From Variovorax ginsengisoli (lineage in GTDB: Bacteria; Pseudomonadota; Gammaproteobacteria; Burkholderiales; Burkholderiaceae_C): a stretch of 64,000 nt of DNA. The first letter of the stretch is position 1. Every line of letters begins with the position of its first letter. The position numbers were made by a program, and so were the translations under genes. The notes below the pieces were generated by a model. That model saw only the letters and a program-made list of their open reading frames with translations. It searched no databases and was not told where the DNA came from. Of this stretch, positions 45,830 through 54,659 are shown in pieces. The DNA is taken from the NCBI RefSeq assembly GCF_030811835.1, contig NZ_JAUSRO010000009.1, positions 62,001 through 126,000 on the forward strand. Direction: 5' to 3'.

Positions 45830-46681
45830 TCAGGCGTCCGTTCCGATGCGGTTGCGCAGAATGCCCAGGCCGGTGACCTCGACCTCGACCACGTCGCCGT
45901 CCTTCATGTAGCGCGGCGGCTCCCGGCGGTCGCCAACGCCGCCGGGCGTGCCGGTGGCGATCACGTCGCCGGGCGACAGCGGCGTGAAGCGCGAGATGTA
46001 TTCGATGATCGTGGGGATGTCGAAGATCAGGTCGCCGACGCTCGCGTGCTGCATGACCTCGCCGTTGACGCGGGTCTCCACGGTCAACTGGCGGACATCG
46101 GGCACCTCGTCGCGCGTTGCCAGATACGGGCCGAATGGAGCGGTCCCGGGAAAGTTCTTGCCCGGCGTGAACTGGTGCGTGTGGCGCTGCCAGTCGCGCA
46201 CGCTGATGTCGTTCAGGCAGGCATAGCCGGCGATGTGCTCGAAGGCCTGCGCCTTAGAAATGTGGCGTCCGCCCTTGCCGATCACGAAGGCCAGTTCACC
46301 TTCCCAGTCGAAGCGCTCGGAGAAGGCAGGGCGCAGTACCGTATCCCCGTTCGCCGCCAGCGTGTCGTTGAAGCGCAGGAAGAGCGAGGGATAGTCGCTG
46401 TCCGCGCGCTTGGTCTCGGCAACGTGGCTCTTGTAGTTGAGGCCCACGCAGATCAGCTTGGTTGGATTCGGAATCACCGGCAGTGCACGGACATCGCTGG
46501 CGGCCACGGCGATGCCGCTGGCTGCAGCGCTGCGCTCGAGCTCTGGCAACGCGTCGGCGCGCAGCACCGAGACGAGGTCGGGATGGCGGGCGAGGAAATC
46601 CGGCGTGGGCAGCAGATAGCGCGTGTCCTGCACGACGCCGTAGGTGGGCTGGCCTGCATGAATGAAGCTGGCGATTTTCAC
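45830..46681 (-). CDS. Fumarylacetoacetate-hydrolase-family protein
   Basis: A 283-residue FAH-fold enzyme. KLICVGLNYKSHVAETKR, SLFLRFNDTLAANGD, FDWEGELAFVIGKGGR and TPLSPGDVIATGTPGGVG are the family strings; the acidic metal ligands sit in the WEGELA region. Members hydrolyse acylpyruvates or decarboxylate or isomerise oxo-diacids. The start is GTG at 46681, fixed by a strong AAGGAG site seven bases upstream; the ATG at 46738 would add a non-homologous extension. It is the first gene of the eight-gene operon and faces the divergent LysR gene. It may act on the product of the HyuAB reaction. Confidence 0.87.
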   Translation of the reverse strand: MKIASFIHAGQPTYGVVQDTRYLLPTPDFLARHPDLVSVLRADALPELERSAAASGIAVAASDVRALPVIPNPTKLICVGLNYKSHVAETKRADSDYPSLFLRFNDTLAANGDTVLRPAFSERFDWEGELAFVIGKGGRHISKAQAFEHIAGYACLNDISVRDWQRHTHQFTPGKNFPGTAPFGPYLATRDEVPDVRQLTVETRVNGEVMQHASVGDLIFDIPTIIEYISRFTPLSPGDVIATGTPGGVGDRREPPRYMKDGDVVEVEVTGLGILRNRIGTDA

Positions 46682-46801
46682 GGTGTTCTCCTTGGAATGC
46701 GTCGCTGGCGCAGGGTCTCGACATGAGGCGTACGGCAAGCGAATCGGTGAACTTTAGAAATCCGCGAGCTCACTGCCTAGATAGAATTCAGAGCTTTCAG
46801 G

Positions 46802-46819
46802 CATGCCAACAATGGCATG
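46802..46819. promoter_or_regulatory. Inverted repeat CATGCCA-ACAA-TGGCATG, candidate LysR site
   Basis: Perfect 7-bp arms with a 4-bp spacer in the divergent region between the FAH-family gene (start 46681) and the LysR gene (start 46839). It overlaps the region just upstream of the LysR start, a common place for an autoregulatory LysR recognition site. Confidence 0.45.
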
Positions 46820-46838
46820 ACGAATGCGGGAAATCCCT

Positions 46839-47765
46839 ATGAACATCGCCGCGGTCCGGCTGTTTCTCGAGGTGCTCGAAGCCGGCAGCATCAGCAAAGT
46901 CGCGGCCCGTCGGCAGACGGTGCAGTCGCACATCAGCCGTCAGATCAGCGAGTTCGAGTCGGGCTTCGGCGGCCCGCTGTTGCGGCGCACCGGCCGAGGC
47001 GTGGTGCCGACCGAACTGGGGCAGCGCTCGGCCGCCAGACTTCGACTGTGGGTCCAGGAAACGGAGCGCCTGACCGAAGAACTGCGCGAGGAGTCAGGAA
47101 CGCTGCTCGGCGAGGTGCGCGTGGGCATCATTCCGTCGGCCGCCCATCCGCTGATGACCCATGTCTTCGCCAGGCTGCAGGCCGAGCAGCCCGGCATCCG
47201 CCTCAACGTCACCGAAGCGCAGGGCACCGAGCTCAATGCCATGCTGGACAGCGCCACGGTCGACATGGCGATCCTCTTTCGCTTCACCCGGCCAGGCGGC
47301 AACGACGAAAAGCTGCTGGGCGTGGCGCACACTTACCTCATCTCCGGTCCGGGCGACGAACTCACCGCCGATGCGACGGTCATGTTCTCTCGGCTGGCAG
47401 AGCGGCGGCTGGTGCTACCCCGCCGCCCCAGCCACTGGCGCAACGCACTGGACGAGGCCGCACGCAGCCTGGGCTTTCGGCTCTCGCCGGTGATCGAGGT
47501 TGACTCGCTCACGATGCAGAAAGAGCTCGTCGCGCACACGCCGGGGCTCTATTCGATCCTCGGACCTTATTCGATCGCGGACGACGTCCGAAGTGGGCGC
47601 CTCCAGGCCAGCAAGCTGGTGAAGCCCGATCTGTCCCGCAACGTGACGCTGTCGTTCCCCAAGCAAGGAAAGCTCTCACCGGCGTGTCGATGCGTTGCAG
47701 GCCTCATCGAGGAGCTGATGGCGTCATGGGGGAACGACCTGAGCCGTCCCATCGCGCATGCGTGA
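46839..47765 (+). CDS. LysR-family regulator of the HyuAB operon
   Basis: A 308-residue LysR-type regulator. The winged helix is at residues 1-60 (MNIAAVRLFLEVLEAGSISK, ARRQTVQSHISRQISEFES) and the effector domain follows (GEVRVGIIPSAAHPLMTHVF). The start at 46839 gives the standard LysR N-terminus, while 46824 would add five residues. By position it activates the divergent FAH-HyuA-HyuB operon in response to its substrate. It converges with a porin gene 32 bp away. Confidence 0.88.
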   Translation: MNIAAVRLFLEVLEAGSISKVAARRQTVQSHISRQISEFESGFGGPLLRRTGRGVVPTELGQRSAARLRLWVQETERLTEELREESGTLLGEVRVGIIPSAAHPLMTHVFARLQAEQPGIRLNVTEAQGTELNAMLDSATVDMAILFRFTRPGGNDEKLLGVAHTYLISGPGDELTADATVMFSRLAERRLVLPRRPSHWRNALDEAARSLGFRLSPVIEVDSLTMQKELVAHTPGLYSILGPYSIADDVRSGRLQASKLVKPDLSRNVTLSFPKQGKLSPACRCVAGLIEELMASWGNDLSRPIAHA

Positions 47766-47797
47766 GCGGTTGCCAAAGTGTCGCCGTGCGTGCCCCA

Positions 47798-48874
47798 TCA
47801 GAAAATATGGCGGATACCCAGATCCAGGCCGGTCCAGGTGGCGTTGGCCACGCTTGGCACACCGCCACCGCTCACAGCCGCGCCCTTCCTGTTCTGGATG
47901 CGCGAGTAGGTGGTGTATACCGCCGTGCGCTTCGACAAGTTGTGCACGTAGCCCAGGGCGATCTGCACGGCTTTTCGTTCGCCGGGGCTGTTGTCCTGTA
48001 CCTGTGAATAGGACACGGGGAAATAGCCCTGCCCCCATTCGATCTGCGCGCCCACGAGCCATCCGCGGGAACGCGAAGGCGCGGCGACCTGCTCCTTCGC
48101 GTCTCGATAGAACTGCGCCATGAGCTTGAACGCGCCGGCGGTGAAACTGGCACCCAGATTCCCGGTCGACACGTCGCCCGAAGCGAGCGACGTCGTGCCG
48201 TACGCTGCAGCCACGTTGAGCGGCCCGGCCGCATAGCCCAGGCGTGCGCCAGCATAGTTGCCATCGTTCCTCGTGCCCGCGGCCGCGGGCGACACGTTCT
48301 CGCCCACCGCGTACATCGCCTGGCCATAGAACCCGTGCATGGCAGGCAGGAAGTAGCCAACGGAATTCGATGCACGCAACCCGGTCACCACGGTCGAAAG
48401 GCGCGTGAGGCTGCCTTGCGCGAGATTGGCGGCGGAGCCTGCTCCGGCCGTGCCAAACGGATCGAACACAGTGATGTTCCAGTAGGTCGGAACGAAATCC
48501 CGGCCGACGCGGACCTCACCGAGTTGTCGGCTGCTAAGGCTGAGCGTCGAGCGGCGATTGAACGTCGTGCCTGCCACTGGCGCGTTGACTTGGTTGTTCT
48601 CGCTGGTGGGCAAGCCCGCGCCCGTGTCGACATTAAGCCCCATGTCGAGAACAAAGCCGGCCGCCAGCCCACCACCCAGGTCTTCGGTGCCTCGGAATCC
48701 GAGCCGGCTGATCTGGTTGCCACCCGTGCCGAGCAACCGATTGACGCTGGCACCGGCCTGGCTGGCGTGCTGAACGGTGGTATCCAGGACACCGAAGAGC
48801 GTGACGGACGATTGCGCCATGGATGCACCGCCGACCGCGGCCAGCGCACAGGCAGCCACTGAATGTTTTTTCAT
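47798..48874 (-). CDS. Burkholderiales-type porin
   Basis: A 358-residue outer-membrane porin with signal peptide MKKHSVAACALAAVGGASMA, mature start QSSVTLFGVLDTTVQH, RLGFRGTEDLGGGLAAGFVL, a GRDFVPTYWN constriction segment and a C-terminal strand LDLGIRHIF. It differs clearly from the porin at 36663-37934. Its promoter region contains a TetR-type operator shared with the metal-hydrolase operon, so it is likely co-regulated as the outer-membrane entry for that substrate. Confidence 0.9.
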   Translation of the reverse strand: MKKHSVAACALAAVGGASMAQSSVTLFGVLDTTVQHASQAGASVNRLLGTGGNQISRLGFRGTEDLGGGLAAGFVLDMGLNVDTGAGLPTSENNQVNAPVAGTTFNRRSTLSLSSRQLGEVRVGRDFVPTYWNITVFDPFGTAGAGSAANLAQGSLTRLSTVVTGLRASNSVGYFLPAMHGFYGQAMYAVGENVSPAAAGTRNDGNYAGARLGYAAGPLNVAAAYGTTSLASGDVSTGNLGASFTAGAFKLMAQFYRDAKEQVAAPSRSRGWLVGAQIEWGQGYFPVSYSQVQDNSPGERKAVQIALGYVHNLSKRTAVYTTYSRIQNRKGAAVSGGGVPSVANATWTGLDLGIRHIF

Positions 48875-48895
48875 GGGATCTCCAGATTGTTATAA

Positions 48896-48910
48896 CTCAC
48901 CAATAGTGAA
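48896..48910. promoter_or_regulatory. TetR-type operator copy 1 (porin/TetR promoter)
   Basis: On the minus strand this reads TTCACTATTGGTGAG, with TCAC/GTGA half-sites around a 5-bp centre, preceded by AATAA. It matches copy 2 at 49691-49705 in 13 of 15 positions. It lies 22 bp upstream of the porin start and 67 bp upstream of the TetR start. An adjoining 13-bp palindrome GTGAAT-T-ATTCAC (48906-48918) overlaps it. Confidence 0.65.
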
Positions 48911-48976
48911 TTATTCACAGGCTAGAAAGCGCAGAATTCCGTACTTACCCGATGAAGCAAGGCAGAAGTCCAGACC

Positions 48977-49639
48977 ATGAGCAAGCGCACGACGACCCCG
49001 CAAACGCCAGCCGAACCGGAGGCCAAGACGCGTGATGCGGAGCGTTCGCGCAAGGCCATCCTGGCTGCCGCCAAGAAGGAGTTTTCCGTGCACGGCCTGG
49101 GCGGCGCGCGGCTCGAGCGCATCGCGGACACGGCTGAGGTACACAAGCGTCTCGTCTACTACTACTTCAAGGACCGGGACACGCTGTTCTCGGCCGTTCT
49201 GGAATCGGTCTACGAAGAGATTCGAGACGCGCAGCTTTACCTCGACCTCAAGGACATGCCACCGCTTGCCGCACTGCGCCGGCTGGTCGAATTCACTTGG
49301 GACTACTACATTGCGCACCCGGAATTCATCACCTTCCTCAACAGCGAAAACCTGCATCGGGCGCGGCACCTCGCGGCAATGCCCCGGATCGCCGAGCTGA
49401 ATTCGCCGCTGCTGAAAACGCTGTCCGACATCGTCGAACGCGGGCAGCAGGCGGGGCTGTTCCGGGCGGGCATCGATCCCATGCAGCTCTACATCACCAT
49501 TGCAGGCTGCGCCTACTTCTACCTCTCCAACATCCACACGCTCTCGGTGGGATTCAATGCCCAACTCGCCAGCGAAAAAATGCTGACCCAGCGGATGACG
49601 CACATCATAGAAGTGGTGACGGCCTACGTGCTTCGCTAG
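48977..49639 (+). CDS. TetR-family transcriptional regulator
   Basis: A 220-residue regulator. The helix-turn-helix is at about residues 20-65 (RSRKAILAAAKKEFSVHGLG, RLERIADTAEVHKRLVYYYF, then KDRDTLFSAVLESVYEEIRD), followed by an all-helical ligand domain (PLAALRRLVEFTWDYYIAHP). TetR proteins usually repress until a small ligand binds. It sits between the divergent porin and the co-directional hydrolase-Bug operon, and both promoters carry the same inverted repeat, so it probably represses both and itself. Confidence 0.9.
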   Translation: MSKRTTTPQTPAEPEAKTRDAERSRKAILAAAKKEFSVHGLGGARLERIADTAEVHKRLVYYYFKDRDTLFSAVLESVYEEIRDAQLYLDLKDMPPLAALRRLVEFTWDYYIAHPEFITFLNSENLHRARHLAAMPRIAELNSPLLKTLSDIVERGQQAGLFRAGIDPMQLYITIAGCAYFYLSNIHTLSVGFNAQLASEKMLTQRMTHIIEVVTAYVLR

Positions 49640-49690
49640 GGTAAACACAGTCACTGCCTGCTTGTCATCAGGCGATTTTTTTGCCAATAA

Positions 49691-49705
49691 TTCACTATTA
49701 GTGAA
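49691..49705. promoter_or_regulatory. TetR-type operator copy 2 (hydrolase-Bug promoter)
   Basis: TTCAC-TATTA-GTGAA is a perfect inverted repeat, preceded by AATAA as in copy 1, and lies 61 bp before the metal-hydrolase start at 49767. The match to the operator in front of the porin and TetR genes suggests a regulon of three transcripts. Confidence 0.65.
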
Positions 49706-49766
49706 CAAAGAGCGATTCGAGTGTGCGAACCTTGGTCAGCGCTCCTACACACGCATCTAGGAAACC

Positions 49767-50783
49767 ATGCGAAAAATCGACAGCTACGCCCACATCCTGC
49801 CGAAGGCCTACTTCGACCGGATGGCCACCATTGCCAAGGACAAAGGAGCCATCAAGCGCTGGCTCACCATCCCGGTGCTTTATGACCTGGATGCACGTCT
49901 GCGCATGATGGAAGGCTTTCCGGGTTATCAGCAAATCCTCACGCTGTCGAACCCGCCGATCGAGATGATTGCCGGCCCGGAGGATTCGCCTGAACTGGCA
50001 CGGCTCGCCAACGACGAGATGACAAAGATCCGCGATGCACATCCGGACAAGTTCCCCGCCTTCGTCGCCTCGCTGCCGATGAACAACGTGCCCGCGGCGC
50101 TGGCCGAGATGGACAGGGCGATCACCGAACTCGGCGCGCGCGGCATCCAGGTCTTCACGAACGTTAACGGCCGACCGCTGGACGACCCCGAGTTCTGGCC
50201 CCTCTTCGAGGCCGCCTCCGAGAAGCACGACGTGCCCGTGTGGATGCACCCCGCACGCGGTGCCGGCATGGCCGACTACAGCAGCGAGACGAAGTCGAAA
50301 TTCGAGATCTGGTGGACCTTCGGATGGCCCTATGAGACCAGCGCAGCCATGGCACGCATGGTGTTCTCGCGCTTTTTTGACCGGCTGCCCGACCTGAAGG
50401 TCATCACCCATCACATGGGCGCCATGATTCCTTATTTCGATGGGCGAGTGGGCCCCGGACTCGATCAGTTCGGCTCGCGCACATCGGACGAGGACTACGA
50501 AGGGCTGCTTGCCAGCATGCCGCATCGTCCCATTGACTATTTCAAGCGTTTCTATGTAGACACTGCGCTCGCGGGCGGCAAGTCGGGCATTCGTTGCGGC
50601 CTTGACTTCTTCGATGCTAGGCAGGTGCTATTCGCTACCGACTGTCCCTTCGACCCGGAAGGCGGCCCCATGTTCCTACGCACGATCCCACAGGCCATCG
50701 ATGAACTCAACCTGCCGCAGGAGGTACAGGACGGCATCTATTTCGGCAACGCATTGCGGCTGCTCAAGATGAAGTGCTGTTGA
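49767..50783 (+). CDS. ACMSD/gamma-resorcylate-decarboxylase-like amidohydrolase
   Basis: A 338-residue amidohydrolase-fold protein of the aminocarboxymuconate-semialdehyde decarboxylase group. At the first metal site the usual HxH reads D-S-Y-A-H (residues 5-9), so the first histidine is tyrosine. The other ligands are present: PVWMHPARGAG, VITHHMGAMIPYF and FATDCPFDPEGGP. Relatives decarboxylate aromatic or muconate acids, or hydrolyse meta-cleavage products. It begins an operon with a Bug protein, under TetR control by position. The substrate is probably an aromatic or cyclic carboxylate, as an inference. Confidence 0.83.
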   Translation: MRKIDSYAHILPKAYFDRMATIAKDKGAIKRWLTIPVLYDLDARLRMMEGFPGYQQILTLSNPPIEMIAGPEDSPELARLANDEMTKIRDAHPDKFPAFVASLPMNNVPAALAEMDRAITELGARGIQVFTNVNGRPLDDPEFWPLFEAASEKHDVPVWMHPARGAGMADYSSETKSKFEIWWTFGWPYETSAAMARMVFSRFFDRLPDLKVITHHMGAMIPYFDGRVGPGLDQFGSRTSDEDYEGLLASMPHRPIDYFKRFYVDTALAGGKSGIRCGLDFFDARQVLFATDCPFDPEGGPMFLRTIPQAIDELNLPQEVQDGIYFGNALRLLKMKCC

Positions 50784-50825
50784 CCATGTCATGCATTGAG
50801 GTAAGCAACAACAAGGAGACAAGCC

Positions 50826-51797
50826 ATGAAGAAAAGACGGTTGGTTCAAGCGCTGGCCCTGGCGCCTATCCTGGCCGCGCCAACGTTCGCCAGAGCCGAG
50901 ACGTACCCCGCGCGCCCGGTCAAGATCGTCGTTCCGTATGTGGCCGGCGGAACGGTGGATCTCGTCGCACGCGTGCTGGCGCAGAAGCTCAGCGAACAGA
51001 TGGGGCAGCCTTTCGTGGTCGAGAACAGACCGGGCGCGAGCGGATTGATTGGCAGCGAAGCGGTGACAAAGGCGCCGCCGGACGGCTACACGCTCCTGCT
51101 GCAATCTCCAACGCTCGTTGCGAGCCCGCTCATCATGAAGAAGACGCCCTATGACGTGAAGAAAGACTTCACTGCAATCTCGCTGCTGGGGTCCGTTCCG
51201 ATGGTTGTGGTCGCCTATCCCGGCACCCCGGGGACGAATCTACGGGAATTTCTCGACGCGGCGCGCGCCAATCCCGAGAAGTTTGCCTTCGGCACCTCGG
51301 CGACCGGTTCCCCGATGCACCTCGCACAAGAAGCGATCAAGCGCGGCGCCAAGCTCGACGTGCCCATCATCATCTACAAGGGGACGGCCGCAGCGTTGAC
51401 CGATGTGCTGGGCGGCCAGATCAGCGCATTGATCGATGCGATTCCATCGTCGGCGCCGAACATCGCGAGCGGCAAGTTGCGGCCGCTGGCGGTAACGACG
51501 CGGCAACGCCTGCCCTCCATGCCCGAGGTGCCGACCGTGGCGGAGTCCGGCTTGCCCGGTTTCGAGATGGTGTCCTGGTACGGCCTGTGGGCTCCTGCCA
51601 GATTGCCTGGGGCCATCACCTCCCGACTGGCATCGGAGGTAGAGACTGCCATGAACTCCTTGTTCGTGGGCGAGCGGCTCAAGCCCCAGAGCTTCGTTTC
51701 TGCTTCAAGTACGCCTGCAGCGTTCTCGGCCTTCCTCGACAAGGAGACGGCCAACTACGCGCGCATCATCAGGGAAGCCGACATTCGTCCGGAGTGA
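50826..51797 (+). CDS. Bug-family (TTT) periplasmic binding protein
   Basis: A 323-residue binding protein with signal peptide MKKRRLVQALALAPILAAPT and cleavage near ARAE. Signatures are VKIVVPYVAGGTVDLVARVL, FVVENRPGASG, APPDGYTLLLQSPT and MPEVPTVAESGLPGFE. It lies 42 bp after the hydrolase gene and would capture that enzyme's substrate in the periplasm. No TctA/TctB genes accompany it. Confidence 0.9.
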   Translation: MKKRRLVQALALAPILAAPTFARAETYPARPVKIVVPYVAGGTVDLVARVLAQKLSEQMGQPFVVENRPGASGLIGSEAVTKAPPDGYTLLLQSPTLVASPLIMKKTPYDVKKDFTAISLLGSVPMVVVAYPGTPGTNLREFLDAARANPEKFAFGTSATGSPMHLAQEAIKRGAKLDVPIIIYKGTAAALTDVLGGQISALIDAIPSSAPNIASGKLRPLAVTTRQRLPSMPEVPTVAESGLPGFEMVSWYGLWAPARLPGAITSRLASEVETAMNSLFVGERLKPQSFVSASSTPAAFSAFLDKETANYARIIREADIRPE

Positions 51798-51921
51798 TAA
51801 AGCTTCGGCAAGCACCGTGGAAGGTCTACATAGCGTGGCGCGCGCAGGGCGGCTTAGGCGCACCCTCATCAGCAGTCTCGTCTGACAAACCGCACGAGGC
51901 CCGCGCTGCAGCATCTGCTGC

Positions 51922-52047
51922 ATGACTGAAAGCAAACGCATTGAAAAACGCCCTCTTCGTTGGATGACTGTGTTCCTTTGGGGGTTGGGGACCTTAGCCC
52001 TGGCACTGCTCCTATGGTTCCTTCTCAGGCCGGCCAGCCCCGTATGA
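51922..52047 (+). CDS. 41-residue single-span membrane protein (putative)
   Basis: An open frame reading MTESKRIEKRPLRWMTVFLW, then GLGTLALALLLWFLLRPASP and V. It has a basic cytoplasmic N-terminus, one 20-residue hydrophobic span (about 15-36) and a short tail, which is a realistic small membrane protein. No strong ribosome-binding site precedes the ATG. It lies 49 bp before the ligase D gene. Its function is unknown. Confidence 0.45.
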   Translation: MTESKRIEKRPLRWMTVFLWGLGTLALALLLWFLLRPASPV

Positions 52048-52096
52048 ATGTCAAATGAACGCTTCCGCGCGGTCCTAGCCTTCCAGGAGAAAACGC

Positions 52097-54655
52097 ATGG
52101 CCGACGACAAGCTTGCGCGCTACAAGGCAAAGCGCGATTTTTCGGTCACCTCGGAGCCAGGTGACGACGACGCCCCCGATGGCGATCAGCTTGGCTTCGT
52201 CATCCAGAAGCATTGGGCCAGCCGTCTTCATTACGACTTCCGACTGGAGCTGGATGGGACGATGAAAAGCTGGGCCGTGCCGAAGGGGCCGAGCTACGAC
52301 CCGACGGACAAGCGCATGGCGGTGCACGTGGAGGACCACCCGGTCTCCTATTCCTCTTTCGAGGGAACGATTCCGGCCAAACAATATGGGGCTGGCAAAG
52401 TCATCATCTGGGACAAGGGCCTCTGGGTGCCCATCGGCGACCCCCACCAGGGCTACAAAGACGGTCATCTCAAGTTCGAGCTGATCGGCTTGAAGATGCG
52501 TGGCAAGTGGGCGCTGATCCGCATTCAGCGCCCGAAAGGCCGGCAGGACGCCTGGCTGCTCATCAAGGAGAAGGACGCGTTCGTCAAAAGCGCCTCCGAA
52601 TTCAGCGTGGTCGACGCGTTTCCGGACAGTGTCCAGGGCATGGCGTTGCCCACGCGTGAGGGCGGGACTCCTGAGGCTTCGCGGGCGCCGACGAGAGGCC
52701 GCAAGCGAGCTGCTGCATCCGCTGGGCCGCACCCGGACGCGGTCAAGGCCCGCCTGCCCGCCAAGCTCTCGCCCCAGCTCGCGACCCTGGTGGACGCTCC
52801 GCCGCCCCAGCACGACACGTGGATCTGGGAATCGAAGTTCGATGGCTATCGCCTGCTCAGCCGCATCGATGGTGGCGATGTGCAGCTCTTCACACGCAAC
52901 GGCAACGACTGGACGGCCAGGCTCAAGCCGCTGCACGCCGCCATCCAGAAACTGAAGTTGCCGGCAGGCTGGTACGACGGCGAGATCGTCGTGATGGACG
53001 CGAATGGCATTCCGAGCTTCGGCGCGCTGCAGAACGCCTTCGACACCGCGGCGACCAAAGACATCGTCTACTTTCTTTTCGATGTTCCCTACCTCAACGG
53101 GTTCGACCTGCGCGGCGTGCCGCTGGAAGTGCGCCGTCAGTACCTGGCCACGGTGTTGGGTGCTGGGGCTGACACCGTCAGGTTCAGCGAGGCCTTCGAC
53201 GCTTCGCCCGCGAGCTTGGTCAAGTCCGCGTGCCAGCTCGGCCTGGAGGGCCTGATCGGCAAGCGCAAGGATTCGCGCTATGCGTCGTCGCGCTCAGCCG
53301 CATGGATCAAGCTCAAATGCAGCCATCGGCAGGAATTCGTGATCGGCGGATGGACCGACCCGAAGGGTGGGCGATCGGGCCTCGGCGCCTTGATACTGGG
53401 TGTGCACGATGAAAACGGCCAACTCATTCACGCCGGCAATGTGGGCACCGGCTTCAACCAAGAAACGCTGCATGAGATTCGCAGCCAGCTCGATCAGGTG
53501 CCGGCCACGCGCAGCCCTTTTGCCGGAAAGGTCGCCATGGCAGGTCGACCGCATTGGGTCAAGCCCACGATGGTGGCGGAGGTCACCTTCGCGGAATGGA
53601 CCCGCGACAACCACATCCGCCACGCCGTGTTCCACGGATTGCGAACGGACAAGCCCGCGAAATCGATCGTTCGTGAAAAGGCGGTGAGCGTGCCCGCCAA
53701 GGGCAAGACACCAGCCCCGTCCGCCAAGACCGCAAAGGCCGCAAAGGCCGACAGCACCGCGTCGCATGCGCTGTCGACCCGGCTGCGCATCACCCATGGC
53801 GATCGCGTCATCGACACGAGCACCGGCACGACCAAGATCGAACTCGTGCGCTACTACGCCCTGGTGGGCGACCTGATGATGGCGCACCTGAAGGGCCGGC
53901 CGATCTCCCTGGTCCGGGCGCCGACGGGCGTGGGCGGGCAGTTGTTCTTCCAGAAGCACGCGGAGGTCGAGAAGATGCCGGGCATCCGCCAACTCGACCC
54001 CGCGCTCTACGCCAGCCATCCGCCCATGCTGGAGGTCGCGAGCAAGGTTGGCCTGGTCTCCGCCGCGCAATGGAACATGGTGGAAATCCACACCCTCAAC
54101 ACGTCCACGACTTCCTTCGAGCATGCGGACCGGATCGTCTTCGACCTGGACCCTGGCAAGGGCGTGCAGTGGAAGGCGATCCAGGAGGGAGCGCGGGTCC
54201 TGCACGTCTTCCTCGAGCAACTCGGATTGCCTGCGTTCCTCAAGACCAGCGGCGGCAAGGGGCTGCATGTGGTGGTGCCGATCCGCAAGGCGCACGACTG
54301 GGACACCGTCAAAGGCTTCTCGCAGGCCGTCGTCACCCATCTGGCGCGCACCCTGCCCCACATGTTCGTGGCCAAGAGCGGGCCGAAGAACCGGGTCGGC
54401 AAGATCTTCATCGACTACCTGCGCAATGGCCTGGGCGCAACGACCGTCTGTGCCTGGTCCGCGCGGGCACGCCCTGGCCTGGGAATTTCGGTGCCGGTGG
54501 ACTGGTCGGAACTGCCGCGACTGCGCGGCGGCGACCATTGGACAGTCGGCAACGTGCACACGCGCCTCGATGCGGGCAACGACCCCTGGGCAGGCTATGC
54601 CAGGGCCGCGAGGTCGATCACGTCGGCGATGAAGAAACTGGGATTTGAGGCCTGA
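52097..54655 (+). CDS. ligD: Multifunctional ATP-dependent DNA ligase D
   Basis: An 852-residue non-homologous-end-joining ligase with all three domains. Residues about 1-200 are the 3'-phosphoesterase, with H39, H45 and D47 in HWASRLHYDFRLELDG. Residues about 225-530 are the ligase, with the nucleotidyl lysine K247 in ESKFDGYR. Residues about 575-850 are the primase-type polymerase, with the catalytic aspartates of D683-L-D685 in FDLDPGKG. The order PE-ligase-polymerase is the Pseudomonas type. LigD repairs double-strand breaks with Ku. No ku gene lies in the window. The start has a clear AGGAG site. Confidence 0.95.
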   Translation: MADDKLARYKAKRDFSVTSEPGDDDAPDGDQLGFVIQKHWASRLHYDFRLELDGTMKSWAVPKGPSYDPTDKRMAVHVEDHPVSYSSFEGTIPAKQYGAGKVIIWDKGLWVPIGDPHQGYKDGHLKFELIGLKMRGKWALIRIQRPKGRQDAWLLIKEKDAFVKSASEFSVVDAFPDSVQGMALPTREGGTPEASRAPTRGRKRAAASAGPHPDAVKARLPAKLSPQLATLVDAPPPQHDTWIWESKFDGYRLLSRIDGGDVQLFTRNGNDWTARLKPLHAAIQKLKLPAGWYDGEIVVMDANGIPSFGALQNAFDTAATKDIVYFLFDVPYLNGFDLRGVPLEVRRQYLATVLGAGADTVRFSEAFDASPASLVKSACQLGLEGLIGKRKDSRYASSRSAAWIKLKCSHRQEFVIGGWTDPKGGRSGLGALILGVHDENGQLIHAGNVGTGFNQETLHEIRSQLDQVPATRSPFAGKVAMAGRPHWVKPTMVAEVTFAEWTRDNHIRHAVFHGLRTDKPAKSIVREKAVSVPAKGKTPAPSAKTAKAAKADSTASHALSTRLRITHGDRVIDTSTGTTKIELVRYYALVGDLMMAHLKGRPISLVRAPTGVGGQLFFQKHAEVEKMPGIRQLDPALYASHPPMLEVASKVGLVSAAQWNMVEIHTLNTSTTSFEHADRIVFDLDPGKGVQWKAIQEGARVLHVFLEQLGLPAFLKTSGGKGLHVVVPIRKAHDWDTVKGFSQAVVTHLARTLPHMFVAKSGPKNRVGKIFIDYLRNGLGATTVCAWSARARPGLGISVPVDWSELPRLRGGDHWTVGNVHTRLDAGNDPWAGYARAARSITSAMKKLGFEA

Positions 54656-54659
54656 CCGT

